Translations under genes and position numbers: made by a program
In this document: positions 32,656 to 42,575 of the stretch, in pieces
Numbering within the stretch: position 1 is the first letter of the stretch
Layout of the letters: each line of letters starts with the position of its first letter
Notes under the pieces: generated by a model
Databases searched by the model: none
Seen by the model: only the letters and a program-made list of their open reading frames with translations
What the model was told of the DNA's origin: nothing
Source of the DNA: QQWI01 sp964522015
GTDB taxonomy: Bacteria > Bacillota > Clostridia > Peptostreptococcales > Acidaminobacteraceae
Reading direction: 5' to 3'
DNA length: 64,000 bases
NCBI GenBank assembly: GCA_964522015.1
Contig: CAZFST010000002.1
Coordinates: 1-64,000, forward strand

Positions 32656-35089
32656 CAGCAACCTCCAACAGGGATTTTAATCGTTTCTTTTTACGAAGTC
32701 TTAAAAACACTAATAAACCTAAGCCTGTAGGGACCACCACAATCAAAGTCCAAGCCCATAATGGCAAGTTAATCCCTGGTTTTTCCGGGTTTACAATCCC
32801 TCCATCCGGTGGAATTTCGGGGTTAATCATCCCGTCACCACCTGGAGCACTGCCTTCAATCACTGTAGTGGCAATTGGAAAACTAACTTCTTGCTTAGTG
32901 CCCGTTTCATCTTCAAAGGCAAAGATTAACTTACCTTCTAGAGGTCCAACTGCTTCGGGAATAATACTGCCACTAAAAAAATCACTGCGACCAGCTTCAA
33001 AATTACCTACAAAGTAATTTGAATTTTGAGCTTGAAAATTACCTTCGAGTTTTACCATTAAATTATACATTGGTGATTTGCCCATGTTAAAGAATTCCAC
33101 TTCAAGGGGCACCGGGGTTCCCACAAAATTTTCAGGTGACAAAACAATATCTGCTACTTCTAAACGAACTTCTTGTTTAACATTAATCGAAACTTTTTCT
33201 TCTGCAGTATAGGCTACTTTCATCTCATCATATGATTTACCATTTTGATCTTCGTATTCAATTTTGAATGTGACCCCATACATTTGAACTTTTGCATCCG
33301 CCTTCGCCTTTAGGGTGACGATTTGTTCGACGGTTTCTCCAGGCCCAATTTTATTAATAAAAAAAGAGCTGGCCGAATCCACTGGTATAAAGACATTATC
33401 ATCAGCACTCATCACAAACTTAGCATTTCTAATACCCATAACATTGCTGGTATTATTGAAACTTACTGACAAATCAAATGTGGACCCTGCTAAAACGTGG
33501 TCAGCGCCATAGTCATAGTTTTCTACGATGATTTTAGGTTTGCTTGTGCTTTCTGCTTCACCTTTAACAGTGATGCCTGAGTACACAGATTTTTTATTGG
33601 TTTCTGCTCCTGGCAAAGCCACCTCAACAAACACCGGATACGTATTGGCTGCTGTTCCCTGCTTGATGATATATTTAAATATCATGTCCTTACTTTCACC
33701 AGGATTTAGTTTGCTAATGAGCTGGGAATAAGGCGTTAAGAACACTGGGGCTGCATCCGAGGTCATGGTTAATTTGATATCTTTTTGAACAGTTTTTGTG
33801 GTGTTCTTAACGGTTACTTTAGTTAACCCTTCTCCACCAGGCATTAGGCTCTTAGTCTGCGAGACAATTGTTGCCTCAATACCATCAAGAAAAACCTCAA
33901 CACCCAATATCGGCAAATAAACTGACGCTTTATTCGTAGTCGCCTTCCCTACACTATCATAGTATGTTATTTCAGCATCCAGGGTCACAGGTAGTTTAAC
34001 GTTCTTTGAAACGTTAAGATTGTAGCGAACGGACCCAGTATCCCCATTGATAAGATTGCCAACATTCTTTGTGTCAAGATCGCCCTTCAGCTGGACCCCA
34101 TCTGCTGTGAAACCGCTTAATTTCAAAGTGATTCTTTCTGCAGCTATATTGCCAGCATTACGGAGGGTGACTTCAATGATCCCACTATTGCCAGCTGACA
34201 ACTCACCAGTAATCACTTTTGTGTCCACAATACCAAGAACCACTGGTATCGATGCATTCTCTACTTTTATTGGCACTTCAATGTCAATGGTCTCAGTGGT
34301 GCCCTTTGAACCGTTAAAGGCAATTTTTGCTTTGATTTCATAGCTACCAGCTTTCACCGAATCTGGAACTTTGACATCGAAGATAAAGTCTCCTGTCTTT
34401 CCTGCTTGGATGAGGTCCAGAGTCACTGTTTTATTGTAATTAATCCGATCAAATACAGGATTTACAGCATCGTAAACTAAGAAGGCCTTTGCTTTGATCG
34501 CTGAATAATTAGAGATATTATCAATTTTCACCGTCAGTTTACTGTTCGTGCCCGCTTTAAGGGTTGGAGCGATCATGTCATTTGAGAGGATGAGATTTGC
34601 TTTGTACTCAGGTGTTGGTGCATCGTCCCCACCTGCCGTACTTGGGAGTAGCTCATCAATAAAGACGGTGTCAGAATGAACAATATTACCTGCTGGGTCT
34701 ATTAGATCGAAAACAAAAGAACTACCCGTTCCAAGATACTGCAAACTTAAGGATATTGGGGTTCCGTCAATTATATTACCAACAGCTTGAGATACCGTAT
34801 TATTGGAAAATTTCACGACGCTGGTGCTTTTATTAACGAGTTTAAGGGAAAGCGCAGAATCTGCATAATCATCAAAAGTCAAATTCAAAGTAAAGGTATT
34901 ACCAGAAACTATTTTTGCATTCGAGCCGATTACCTCTGATTTAGTAATGCCATAAGTCAGTGGTGCAGCAAAACTCAAAGGCACTAAGCCTACCACCAAA
35001 CTAAAGATCATGGTCAAGCTTAAGATTATCCGAGCGATCCGCTTAGCTGTTGTGTTCATGGATTTCATGGGAATGGATTTCGTGTTCAT
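32645..35089 (-). CDS. large secreted, C-terminally anchored CARDB-like protein
   Basis: An 814-residue protein with a Sec signal (about 15-42, ending LSFAAP), a series of about five to six beta-rich segments resembling CARDB/Ig-like domains seen in archaeal and bacterial S-layer-type (COG1361-like) proteins, and a C-terminal transmembrane helix (LPLWAWTLIVVVPTGLGLLVFL) with a KKKR stop-transfer. It is placed between an ABC ATPase and its FtsX-type permease. A role as external adaptor or substrate-binding partner is an inference. It overlaps both neighbours. The ATG at 35089 has AAGGAG twelve bases upstream; later ATGs lack one. Confidence 0.75.
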   Translation of the reverse strand: MNTKSIPMKSMNTTAKRIARIILSLTMIFSLVVGLVPLSFAAPLTYGITKSEVIGSNAKIVSGNTFTLNLTFDDYADSALSLKLVNKSTSVVKFSNNTVSQAVGNIIDGTPISLSLQYLGTGSSFVFDLIDPAGNIVHSDTVFIDELLPSTAGGDDAPTPEYKANLILSNDMIAPTLKAGTNSKLTVKIDNISNYSAIKAKAFLVYDAVNPVFDRINYNKTVTLDLIQAGKTGDFIFDVKVPDSVKAGSYEIKAKIAFNGSKGTTETIDIEVPIKVENASIPVVLGIVDTKVITGELSAGNSGIIEVTLRNAGNIAAERITLKLSGFTADGVQLKGDLDTKNVGNLINGDTGSVRYNLNVSKNVKLPVTLDAEITYYDSVGKATTNKASVYLPILGVEVFLDGIEATIVSQTKSLMPGGEGLTKVTVKNTTKTVQKDIKLTMTSDAAPVFLTPYSQLISKLNPGESKDMIFKYIIKQGTAANTYPVFVEVALPGAETNKKSVYSGITVKGEAESTSKPKIIVENYDYGADHVLAGSTFDLSVSFNNTSNVMGIRNAKFVMSADDNVFIPVDSASSFFINKIGPGETVEQIVTLKAKADAKVQMYGVTFKIEYEDQNGKSYDEMKVAYTAEEKVSINVKQEVRLEVADIVLSPENFVGTPVPLEVEFFNMGKSPMYNLMVKLEGNFQAQNSNYFVGNFEAGRSDFFSGSIIPEAVGPLEGKLIFAFEDETGTKQEVSFPIATTVIEGSAPGGDGMINPEIPPDGGIVNPEKPGINLPLWAWTLIVVVPTGLGLLVFLRLRKKKRLKSLLEVADED

Positions 35090-35843
35090 ATTTTCTGATA
35101 TCTCCTTCTCTCACTTCGATTTTTTCAATACAACCATCAAGAATATAAACCACACGGTCTCCAAATTGTGCAACCTCGGGGTCGTGGGTGACGATAATCA
35201 GGGTTTGATTTCTAGACCTAGCCATTTCAAGCATCAGGCCCATAACTTGCTTAGAGGTCTTTGAGTCTAAGTTACCTGTCGGTTCGTCAGCAAAGATGAT
35301 ATCAGGTGTCCCCGCAAAGGCCCGTGCTATACCCACACGCTGCTGTTGACCACCGCTCATCTGGGTTGGTTTATGCATCAGATGGGTTTGTAAACCAACG
35401 GCCTTTAACAGATAGGCCGCTTCTTTCTCTCGGGCCTTCAATTTCACATTTCTAAAAGTTAGGGGTAAGCTGACGTTTTCAAGGGCCGTAAGGGTAGGCA
35501 ATAAATTATAACTCTGGAAGATAAAACCTACATGCCGTTGCCTGAACTTTGCTAATTTACGTTCATTCATGGTCCCGATATTTTGATCCATGATAAAAAC
35601 CGTCCCTTTGGTTGGCTTCTCAAGACCTGCTATCATATTCAAAAATGTGGATTTACCAGATCCTGATGTCCCCAGTATAACGATAATCTCCCCACGATAA
35701 ATGTCCAAATCCAGGCCATTCAAAGCCCGAATCCGCTCCTTCCCAATGGTATAGATTTTCTTGAGTTCACGTATTTTGACTAAGGCTTCTCTTTTTTCTA
35801 CAATTTCCTCTTTGACATCCAAGTCGTTATCACCTCTACTCAT
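35043..35843 (-). CDS. ABC transporter ATPase, MacB/LolD type
   Basis: The nucleotide-binding subunit for the MacB-type permease. Walker A GTSGSGKST is followed by the Q-loop FIFQSYNLLPTLTALENV, the signature MSGGQQQR and Walker B IIFADEPTGNLDSKT, all typical of the LolCDE/MacB group. The C-terminus is an unusual His-rich tail (EHEIHSHEIHEHNS), generated by a short internal repeat where it overlaps the next gene by 47 bp. The start is uncertain: ATG at 35843 has no strong ribosome site, and a TTG eight codons later is preceded by AGAGGTGA. Confidence 0.88.
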   Translation of the reverse strand: MSRGDNDLDVKEEIVEKREALVKIRELKKIYTIGKERIRALNGLDLDIYRGEIIVILGTSGSGKSTFLNMIAGLEKPTKGTVFIMDQNIGTMNERKLAKFRQRHVGFIFQSYNLLPTLTALENVSLPLTFRNVKLKAREKEAAYLLKAVGLQTHLMHKPTQMSGGQQQRVGIARAFAGTPDIIFADEPTGNLDSKTSKQVMGLMLEMARSRNQTLIIVTHDPEVAQFGDRVVYILDGCIEKIEVREGDIRKYEHEIHSHEIHEHNS

Positions 35844-36095
35844 ATAAAAATACCATGTAACGATCTCTACCTTAGACGTTACTAACACAAAAAAGTTCCC
35901 TTGAAAAACAAAACAACTATTTCTGAAATTTCAGCTAACTTTTTCACTCTTTTTAAGATTATCATCTAAAACCCTATGCCACAAGTGGTTTTCCATAAAA
36001 GACCATAATTATCTCGAAATCTACACACTCTTGTTACCTCTGTGTCATCTTCACGTGTTAAAATAGATGAGAAAATGACAAAGACGAGGTGAATG

Positions 36096-38000
36096 ATGAA
36101 ACAACTACGTACGCTTTTAATTGGATTTTTGGTCGCTACTACTTTAGCCACATCAGGCACTTTTGCTCTGGCAAAGAAAGAACCCATAGCGCCCTTGATT
36201 CCTACCACACCCTTTATTTACAAAGAGAAAACCTACGACGTCACCATCCAATGGATCAATCTCAATGACCCTACCCTACGGGTGGATTTGTCCCTTGCAG
36301 ACGAGAAAATCGGGGCTACCGCCACACTAGAAAGTCTTAGCAAACCTAAAAAAGCAAACGAAACCGTCATTGCCAGTATTAACGGCTCCTTTTTTAACTT
36401 GAAACCAGATTCTCAACCGGTCAGTACTCTTCTGACTTCTGGTCAATTCAGGCATGTCGGAGGTAGTGGCTCGGTGGTGGGGTTTGACGGGCAAAACAAA
36501 ATGCACATCGAACGACTTGCCAATCGCATTGAAGGCGCCATCAACGACCAATGGGAACCTCCTTACAGCTTTTCACCTTGGAATATCAATCACTTGTTTA
36601 CCAACACAGATGCCATCATGATTTTTGACAATTCATATACAGGCAAATTTCCATTGGCCCCTGTTTATGCCATTGCAGTGGATCGAAATGAAGTCATCGG
36701 CATTTACGACAGCATCCCCCAGATACCAACCCATGGCTATATCATCGTAACCCGTACCACCAATATGAAAAAATTGGTGAAAATCGGCGATAAAATCAGT
36801 TACCGTATCAAGAATTACGCCATGTCAGACGACAGACAAATGGGGGCTGAAATCACCGATTTCAATGGCATCAGAACTGCTGTAGGCGCAGGTCCTACCC
36901 TGGTTTTAGATGGTCTCAAAGTTCTAAACCCAAAAGCTGAAGGTTTTACCGTTTCTAAACTTTTAACCTCAACTGCCATTCGCTCCATGGTTGGTACCAC
37001 TGCAGATGGCAGAATGGCCATGGTAACAACACCGCCAATGACCCTGGATGCCCTTGCAGAGCTAGCCCTTTCCCTGGGTCTAAGAGAGGCCATCAACCTA
37101 GATGGGGGCCAATCCACCGGGATGATGAAAAATGGTCAGTATGCTGTAAAACCCGGTCGAGAAATCAGCAACGCCTTGGTGGTTACACAGTTAAAAGAAC
37201 AACCCTATCGATTAAAACTCAATAATCAGGAACTCTTCTTCCCAGTTGAGCCCTATCTTACAAGTGGACGTACCATGGTGCCCCTAAGACGGATTCTAGA
37301 GATGCTAGGATGCCAAGTTGCTTGGGAAGACGCCACCCGTAGCGTCACCGTCAAACGCTATCAAGATACCTTAGAGTTTCAAATAGGATCTAGCCAAGTG
37401 TTGGTCAATGGCCGTAGTTACCAGATGGATGTTCCACTGACATTGACACAGGGCAATAGTTTTATTTCAGTTCGTTTTCTAACTGAGTTTTTTGGCGGCA
37501 TTGTCACTTGGGAAGCCCAACAAAAAACAGTTGGTTTAAATTTGCCAACTGTAGAGCAATACTATTTAGAGGGAAATGCTTACTTCAAACAGGGCGACTA
37601 TGCAAAGGCCCTGGACTTTTATGACAAAGTCCTTAAATTACACCCCCGACATGTCTCAGCCCTAAAACAAACAGCAGCGATTTACGAAACCGTCTTTAAA
37701 GACTTGCGTTCTGCAGCCAGTTATTATGAACGAGCCGTTGGTATATTCACAGAGGATTATCAGACCTTTGTCAAGCTAGGTAATCTCTATGGAGAACTCA
37801 ATGCAAACGATAAAGCCATCGCTGCGTTTGAAAAAGCCAAAACCATCCATCCCTCCTATGAAGATGCCTATTATGGGCTTGCTAGGGCCTATCTAAAAAG
37901 CGATCTAGCACTAGCTCGCATAAACTATCAGTGGCTAAAAGACCACGGTAAAAACCTGTTTTACGTCACAGAAGCTAAGTTTTATATCGATGGCATCTAG
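36096..38000 (+). CDS. secreted phosphodiester-glycosidase-like protein with Cu-amine-oxidase-N and TPR domains
   Basis: A 634-residue protein with a Sec signal (about 1-26). A NAGPA/DUF2233-type domain (about 45-365) shows SINGSFFNL, TAVGAGPTLVLDG and the signature EAINLDGGQSTGMM. A copper-amine-oxidase N-terminal-like domain (about 375-485; RTMVPLRRILEMLGCQVAWED) is a cell-wall-associated module in Firmicutes. Three to four TPR repeats (about 490-634) end it. Relatives cleave phosphodiester-linked sugars of cell-surface polymers; the substrate here is unknown. Two ATGs are adjacent; GAGG spacing favours the second at 36096. Confidence 0.8.
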   Translation: MKQLRTLLIGFLVATTLATSGTFALAKKEPIAPLIPTTPFIYKEKTYDVTIQWINLNDPTLRVDLSLADEKIGATATLESLSKPKKANETVIASINGSFFNLKPDSQPVSTLLTSGQFRHVGGSGSVVGFDGQNKMHIERLANRIEGAINDQWEPPYSFSPWNINHLFTNTDAIMIFDNSYTGKFPLAPVYAIAVDRNEVIGIYDSIPQIPTHGYIIVTRTTNMKKLVKIGDKISYRIKNYAMSDDRQMGAEITDFNGIRTAVGAGPTLVLDGLKVLNPKAEGFTVSKLLTSTAIRSMVGTTADGRMAMVTTPPMTLDALAELALSLGLREAINLDGGQSTGMMKNGQYAVKPGREISNALVVTQLKEQPYRLKLNNQELFFPVEPYLTSGRTMVPLRRILEMLGCQVAWEDATRSVTVKRYQDTLEFQIGSSQVLVNGRSYQMDVPLTLTQGNSFISVRFLTEFFGGIVTWEAQQKTVGLNLPTVEQYYLEGNAYFKQGDYAKALDFYDKVLKLHPRHVSALKQTAAIYETVFKDLRSAASYYERAVGIFTEDYQTFVKLGNLYGELNANDKAIAAFEKAKTIHPSYEDAYYGLARAYLKSDLALARINYQWLKDHGKNLFYVTEAKFYIDGI

Positions 38001-38002
38001 TC

Positions 38003-38032
38003 TATAGGCCATCTAACCATCGATGGCCTATA
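38003..38032. terminator. 11-bp hairpin between convergent genes
   Basis: TATAGGCCATC (38003-38013) pairs perfectly with 38022-38032 across an 8-nt loop. It lies between the ends of the NAGPA-type gene and the antiporter gene. There is no T run on either side, so termination is plausible but not shown. Confidence 0.5.
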
Positions 38033-38053
38033 AGCATTGAATAAACGAAAAGA

Positions 38054-39265
38054 TTATTGGTTAACCAGATCACTTGATTCAGGTGTGGTTTGGACCAATA
38101 ATTTTTTTGCGCTTAATTCTAGGGCTACGGCGCCCAAGGGCGCAGTGACCACAATTGAGAGAACAGCAAGAGCAAGAATCAACTCGCCATTTTGCACACC
38201 AAAACTAAGAGGGATGGCACCAATAGCCGCCTGAACCGTGGCCTTAGGCAAAAATGCAAGGGTGGAAAACCATTTCTCTTTGGCATTAAGGCCAGAACCC
38301 ATGGTTGCGATCCAAACCCCAACACTTCTGGCCATAAGCCCTAGGGTTAAAAGTACTAAGCCTACACCGCCAGCCTCAATAGCCAACGTGACATTGACCT
38401 GGGCCCCCACTAATACAAATAACAAGATTTCAGCAAACACCCAAACCTTATTGAGTTTTGCCGCTAATCGCTTTGCCACCACAGGACGCTTTTCCACAAT
38501 CACAAAACCGATGGTCATCACCCCAATTAGGGAGGCCATGGCCACATAGTCCTTGACCAATTGTTCTAGGGCGGTTAGTAAGATTGCAATTCCTAAAATC
38601 ATCACAATTTTTTTCGTATCTCTGATGTGATATTTTTTAAATAGATAGACTAAAACAAAGCCAATCACCAGCCCCAATAAAATACCCAATATAATTGATA
38701 GAGGGATGCCCAATAGTTGAAGCCCAATATTGCCACCATTCCCCATATAAAATCCTAAAAAAGCTGAAAACAAGGTAATGGCAACCACATCATCGACAGA
38801 GGCCGCAGCTAGAATCATGGTGGGTATGCGCTTACTTTCGCCGTAGCCCAGTTCTTGTAATTTTAACATAAAAGGAACAATCACAGCCGGTGAAACCGCT
38901 GCAAGAATGAATCCCAACATCCCACCTTGAATCCAAGTAAAACCCAGAAGCCATTGACTTAAAAACATGACGGCAACCCCTTCACAAACCCCTGGTAAAA
39001 AACTCATTTTAAATGCCGTAAAACCGATTGCGTTCAAATCATCCCGGTTAATCCCAAAGCCAGCTCTTAATAGAATCACGATTAGAGCCATCTTTCTAAA
39101 TTCACCGGATACAGTCAATAAATTCTGATCCAAAACATTTAAGCCATATGGTCCTACAAGAACCCCCAGTAACAACATGCCTAAAAGTCCTGGTAATTTT
39201 AAACGTTGAAAAATAACACTTGCAAGCAGTCCAAACAGTCCAATAATCGCTAAGCTCGTCGCCAT
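38054..39265 (-). CDS. cation:proton antiporter, CPA family
   Basis: A 403-residue membrane protein with about 12-13 helices covering the whole length. It shows PGLLGMLLLGVLVGPYGL at the N-terminus and AAASVDDVVAITLFSAFLGFY near residue 160-180, containing the paired Asp of electrogenic CPA2-type Na+/H+ antiporters. No C-terminal TrkA-N domain is present. It would exchange Na+ or K+ for H+, which fits an organism with a possible Na+-pumping decarboxylase. Two adjacent ATGs follow AGAGGTGC; spacing favours the second. Confidence 0.88.
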   Translation of the reverse strand: MATSLAIIGLFGLLASVIFQRLKLPGLLGMLLLGVLVGPYGLNVLDQNLLTVSGEFRKMALIVILLRAGFGINRDDLNAIGFTAFKMSFLPGVCEGVAVMFLSQWLLGFTWIQGGMLGFILAAVSPAVIVPFMLKLQELGYGESKRIPTMILAAASVDDVVAITLFSAFLGFYMGNGGNIGLQLLGIPLSIILGILLGLVIGFVLVYLFKKYHIRDTKKIVMILGIAILLTALEQLVKDYVAMASLIGVMTIGFVIVEKRPVVAKRLAAKLNKVWVFAEILLFVLVGAQVNVTLAIEAGGVGLVLLTLGLMARSVGVWIATMGSGLNAKEKWFSTLAFLPKATVQAAIGAIPLSFGVQNGELILALAVLSIVVTAPLGAVALELSAKKLLVQTTPESSDLVNQ

Positions 39266-39373
39266 CATGCACCTCTTTCCCTTGATTTTCTAGTATAACC
39301 CTTCTTCGTAATCTTGACAACACCACCTGGTTACACTAGACTTGTATCAAACTACACCAACAAGGAGGTCACC

Positions 39374-40552
39374 ATGAATCTACTCACACAACTGGCCCAT
39401 ATTGGGGTTGGCAAAGACCCTAAAACAGGGGCCATCAGCATGCCTATTTATCAAGTGGCTACCTTTGAGCACCCCTGTCTTGGCCAGTCTACCGGCTACG
39501 ACTACTCCCGTTCTCTTAACCCCACCCGTCACGCTCTAGAAGAAGGCATGGCCTTACTGGAAGAAGGTACTGGTGCATTTGCATTTGCCTCAGGTATGGC
39601 GGCTGTTACAGCAGTTCTAACCCACTTTAGCGCCGGGGACCATCTGGTTGTGACAGAAGATACTTACGGTGGCACCTACAGGGTATTAGAGACAATTTTT
39701 AACCGTTTTGGCTTAAGGGTGACCTTTGTAGATACAACTGATTTAGAAGCTGTTGAAAATGCCATCCTGCCAAATACAAAGGCCATCATGGTAGAAACCC
39801 CAACAAACCCCATGGTCAAAGTAGCAAACCTCAAAGCCCTGATTCCACTTGCTAAATCCCATGGACTTTTAAGCATTGTGGACAATACATTTATGACTCC
39901 CCTCTATCAAAAGCCCCTTGTTTTAGGTGCTGATATAGTGATCCACAGTGCCAGCAAATACCTTGGTGGCCACAACGATCTCATTGCAGGTATTGTGGTA
40001 ACTAAAAGGCAATCCTTAACAGAATCCATGGCTTATATACAAAAATCCACTGGCGCTATCTTAGGTCCCCAAGATTCATGGCTATTGATGCGCGGCATTA
40101 AAACCCTCGCTTTAAGAATGGATTACCAGTGTCAAAATGCACTTAAAATGGCCATTTGGTTAGATGGACATCCTGCAGTTAAAACAGTTTACTATCCTGG
40201 TCTACCAACATCCCCAAGCTATTGCCCCCGAGAAAATCCCTCTGCCACAGAAGATAACGCAGTATCCTACGTACCTTTTATGTATGGGGCCATGGTTTCG
40301 TTTCATCTTGAGAATGCCACTGCCTGCGCCCATGTTTTAGACCATCTTAAGCTCGTTAAGTTTGCTGAGAGCCTCGGTGGCGTAGAAAGCCTCATTACCT
40401 ACCCTAGCACCCAAACCCACGCAGACATGCCCCTTGATTATCGCAATCGCCTGGGGATTGATGACAAATTACTCCGATTTTCTGTTGGCATTGAACATAT
40501 CGACGATCTGATTGCAGACTTTGAGCACGCCCTCAAGCCTTTACTTCGGTAG
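39374..40552 (+). CDS. trans-sulfuration PLP enzyme (cystathionine gamma-synthase/lyase family)
   Basis: A fold-type I PLP enzyme of the Cys/Met metabolism family, 392 residues. Landmarks include YDYSRSLNPTRHALEEGMALLEEG near residue 38-61, FASGMAAVTAV, VDNTFMTPL and the PLP-lysine motif HSASKYLGGHNDLIAG near 195-210. Cystathionine gamma-synthase, beta-lyase, gamma-lyase and methionine gamma-lyase share these. AAGGAGG lies before the ATG at 39374. The next gene, a PatB-type C-S lyase 14 bp downstream, suggests a methionine/cysteine trans-sulfuration pair. Confidence 0.92.
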   Translation: MNLLTQLAHIGVGKDPKTGAISMPIYQVATFEHPCLGQSTGYDYSRSLNPTRHALEEGMALLEEGTGAFAFASGMAAVTAVLTHFSAGDHLVVTEDTYGGTYRVLETIFNRFGLRVTFVDTTDLEAVENAILPNTKAIMVETPTNPMVKVANLKALIPLAKSHGLLSIVDNTFMTPLYQKPLVLGADIVIHSASKYLGGHNDLIAGIVVTKRQSLTESMAYIQKSTGAILGPQDSWLLMRGIKTLALRMDYQCQNALKMAIWLDGHPAVKTVYYPGLPTSPSYCPRENPSATEDNAVSYVPFMYGAMVSFHLENATACAHVLDHLKLVKFAESLGGVESLITYPSTQTHADMPLDYRNRLGIDDKLLRFSVGIEHIDDLIADFEHALKPLLR

Positions 40553-40566
40553 TTTAAGGAGCCCAT

Positions 40567-41769
40567 ATGACAAAACAACCAAACGATATAACCACTTTTG
40601 ACTTTGATACAATTCACCCTCGCAAAGAATTTTCTTCAACTAAATGGCTTGAAATGGGCCCTAATTTTGGCAGTGACGATTTAATCCCACTTTGGGTAGC
40701 TGATATGGATTTTCAAGTGGCGCCAGTCATTCAACAAGCCATTTTAGAGATGGCTAACCACGGAATTTATGGCTATATGTACAGAAGCGAAGCTTACTTT
40801 GAGGCCATTTCCAATTGGTATCAAAAGCGACATCAATGGACAGTGGATCCAAGCACCATGGTCTTTAGCCCAGGGGTGATTTTCTCCTTAAGCATTTTTA
40901 TTGAGGGCTTAACAGCACCAGGAGACGGGATTTTAATTCAAGAACCGGTCTACTATCCATTCAAGCAAAAAATCTTAGAATTCGGAAGAATTCCAATTAT
41001 AAACCCTTTACAACAAACGGCTTCTGGCAATTATGTCATGGATTTTATCGACTTTGAAGAGCAGCTTAAAAACCACCGCCCCAAGGTTTTCATCCTCTGC
41101 AATCCCCACAACCCCATCGGCCGTGTTTGGACCACTGAGGAACTCACTACCATTGGTGATTTATGCCTGAAGTATGACGTCAAGGTGATTTCAGACGAAA
41201 TTCACTGTGACTTGGTTTTCAAACCTCACCGCCATGTGCCCTTTGCCAGTATCAGCCCAGAATTCGCCCAGAATTCAGTCACCCTTTGCGCCCCCAGTAA
41301 AACATTCAACCTTGCAGGCCTGCAAACTTCCTTTGCCCTATGCACTAATCCCAATGATTTCAACCTGCTGACAAAGGCACTCCAACGGTCAGACATCAAG
41401 CGCAACAACAGCTTTAGCCTGGTGGCTACCCAGGCCGCCTATCAAGAGGGTGCACCATGGTTAGAAGCACTGCTCAGCTATATTAAGGACAACGAACATG
41501 TCGTCAGAGACTTCTTCAAAATGCATTTTCCAAGTGTCCATATTGCAGACTTAGAAGGCACCTATCTTTTATGGCTTGATTTTAGATCCTTGGGCTTTGA
41601 CGAAGAGACCCTTCATCATTATTTAATTGATCAGGCTCAAGTTGCTTTATCTAAAGGGTCAAATTTTGGTCAAGGTGGTGAAGGGTTTGTGCGGATGAAT
41701 CTAGGGTGTCCACGAGGAATTCTAGAAGAAGCACTGAATCGATTACTGAGACTAAAAATCAAGACCTAG
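40567..41769 (+). CDS. PatB/MalY-type PLP-dependent cystathionine beta-lyase
   Basis: A 400-residue class I/II aminotransferase-fold enzyme. LWVADMDFQVAPVIQQAI near residue 40 is the hallmark of the MalY/PatB group, with YGYMYRSEAYFEAISNW, CNPHNPIGRVW, SDEIHCDLVF and the PLP-lysine motif CAPSKTFNLAGLQ near 240. The likely reaction is cleavage of cystathionine or cysteine conjugates to a thiol, pyruvate and ammonia. AAGGAG precedes the ATG, and the 14-bp gap to the upstream trans-sulfuration gene indicates one transcript. Confidence 0.92.
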   Translation: MTKQPNDITTFDFDTIHPRKEFSSTKWLEMGPNFGSDDLIPLWVADMDFQVAPVIQQAILEMANHGIYGYMYRSEAYFEAISNWYQKRHQWTVDPSTMVFSPGVIFSLSIFIEGLTAPGDGILIQEPVYYPFKQKILEFGRIPIINPLQQTASGNYVMDFIDFEEQLKNHRPKVFILCNPHNPIGRVWTTEELTTIGDLCLKYDVKVISDEIHCDLVFKPHRHVPFASISPEFAQNSVTLCAPSKTFNLAGLQTSFALCTNPNDFNLLTKALQRSDIKRNNSFSLVATQAAYQEGAPWLEALLSYIKDNEHVVRDFFKMHFPSVHIADLEGTYLLWLDFRSLGFDEETLHHYLIDQAQVALSKGSNFGQGGEGFVRMNLGCPRGILEEALNRLLRLKIKT

Positions 41770-41849
41770 ACAAGCCCTTGCAAAGTGGTGTAAAATGGAA
41801 TTGAGTCAACAAACTACTTATTATCCACCTAATTGAAAGGAGCTACACC

Positions 41850-42476
41850 ATGAAAGTCAGAGCAATATTGATTCCTGCACAAGATTTAATGCTACTTAAG
41901 CCCACTGATACCGCCGCATTTGCTGTTGATTACATCGAAAAGAACGGATTTCTTTCTTTACCTGTCGTAGACGGCAAAAAATTTATCGGCTTTCTCTCTA
42001 AACAATATATCTATGATTCTTTTTTCAAAGATCACCAAACGGATATTATTGAGTTTTTAAAGCGACCAGTCAGCGAATTTATTTATCAAGAGATTGAGCC
42101 CATCAGCGCTGATTATCAGGTTGAAGAAGCAGCTCAGATTTTCTTTAATGAGAAGATTCGCTTTATTCCTGTGGTAGATGCTCATAATGACTTCCAGGGA
42201 ATCGTCACTCAAAACGTCCTGTTTGGAATTCTCACAAAAATTTACGGTTTAAAAAATGCAAAGATTTCAATTTTAACAGATAATTTTAAGGGTACCCTTA
42301 GCCGCATCACAGAAATCATCTCTAAATACGATGGCAATATCACCAACGTGGTGCTACTAGATACAGAAGTCATGGGCATTCAAGAAATCTCTATTCGCCT
42401 TGATGCTACAGATGTCGATAAAATCGTTAAGAAGCTGCAGGAAAAAGGCTTTGAGGTTCGTGAATATCTTAAGTAA
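41850..42476 (+). CDS. CBS-pair and ACT-domain protein
   Basis: A 208-residue cytoplasmic regulatory protein. Two CBS motifs (about 5-60 and 75-130) are followed by an ACT domain (about 140-208, beginning AKISILTDNFKGTLSRITEIISKYDG). This architecture resembles AcuB-type proteins, which bind adenosyl ligands. The function is not known; ligand sensing of adenosyl compounds (CBS) and amino acids (ACT) is family-based inference. AAAGGAG precedes the ATG. It is transcribed alone and ends at a strong convergent terminator. Confidence 0.8.
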   Translation: MKVRAILIPAQDLMLLKPTDTAAFAVDYIEKNGFLSLPVVDGKKFIGFLSKQYIYDSFFKDHQTDIIEFLKRPVSEFIYQEIEPISADYQVEEAAQIFFNEKIRFIPVVDAHNDFQGIVTQNVLFGILTKIYGLKNAKISILTDNFKGTLSRITEIISKYDGNITNVVLLDTEVMGIQEISIRLDATDVDKIVKKLQEKGFEVREYLK

Positions 42477-42510
42477 TCAGTGATTAATAAGTCAGTTGCA
42501 TAACACTTAC

Positions 42511-42555
42511 AAAAAACAGCCGTTCAAGTGAAATCACTTGAACGGCTGTACTTTT
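42511..42555. terminator. bidirectional terminator, CBS-ACT gene versus opp operon
   Basis: A perfect 15-bp stem (42517-42531 with 42534-42548) around an AA centre, preceded by six A and followed by CTTTTTATT. It can serve the plus-strand CBS-ACT gene and the minus-strand opp operon. Confidence 0.9.
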
Positions 42556-42575
42556 TATTGTGTTTTAAAATGAAT

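Noticed and set aside
35966..36208. 80-codon minus-strand frame in the divergent region
   Set aside because: It overlaps the signal-peptide region of the secreted NAGPA-type gene and has no coding features.
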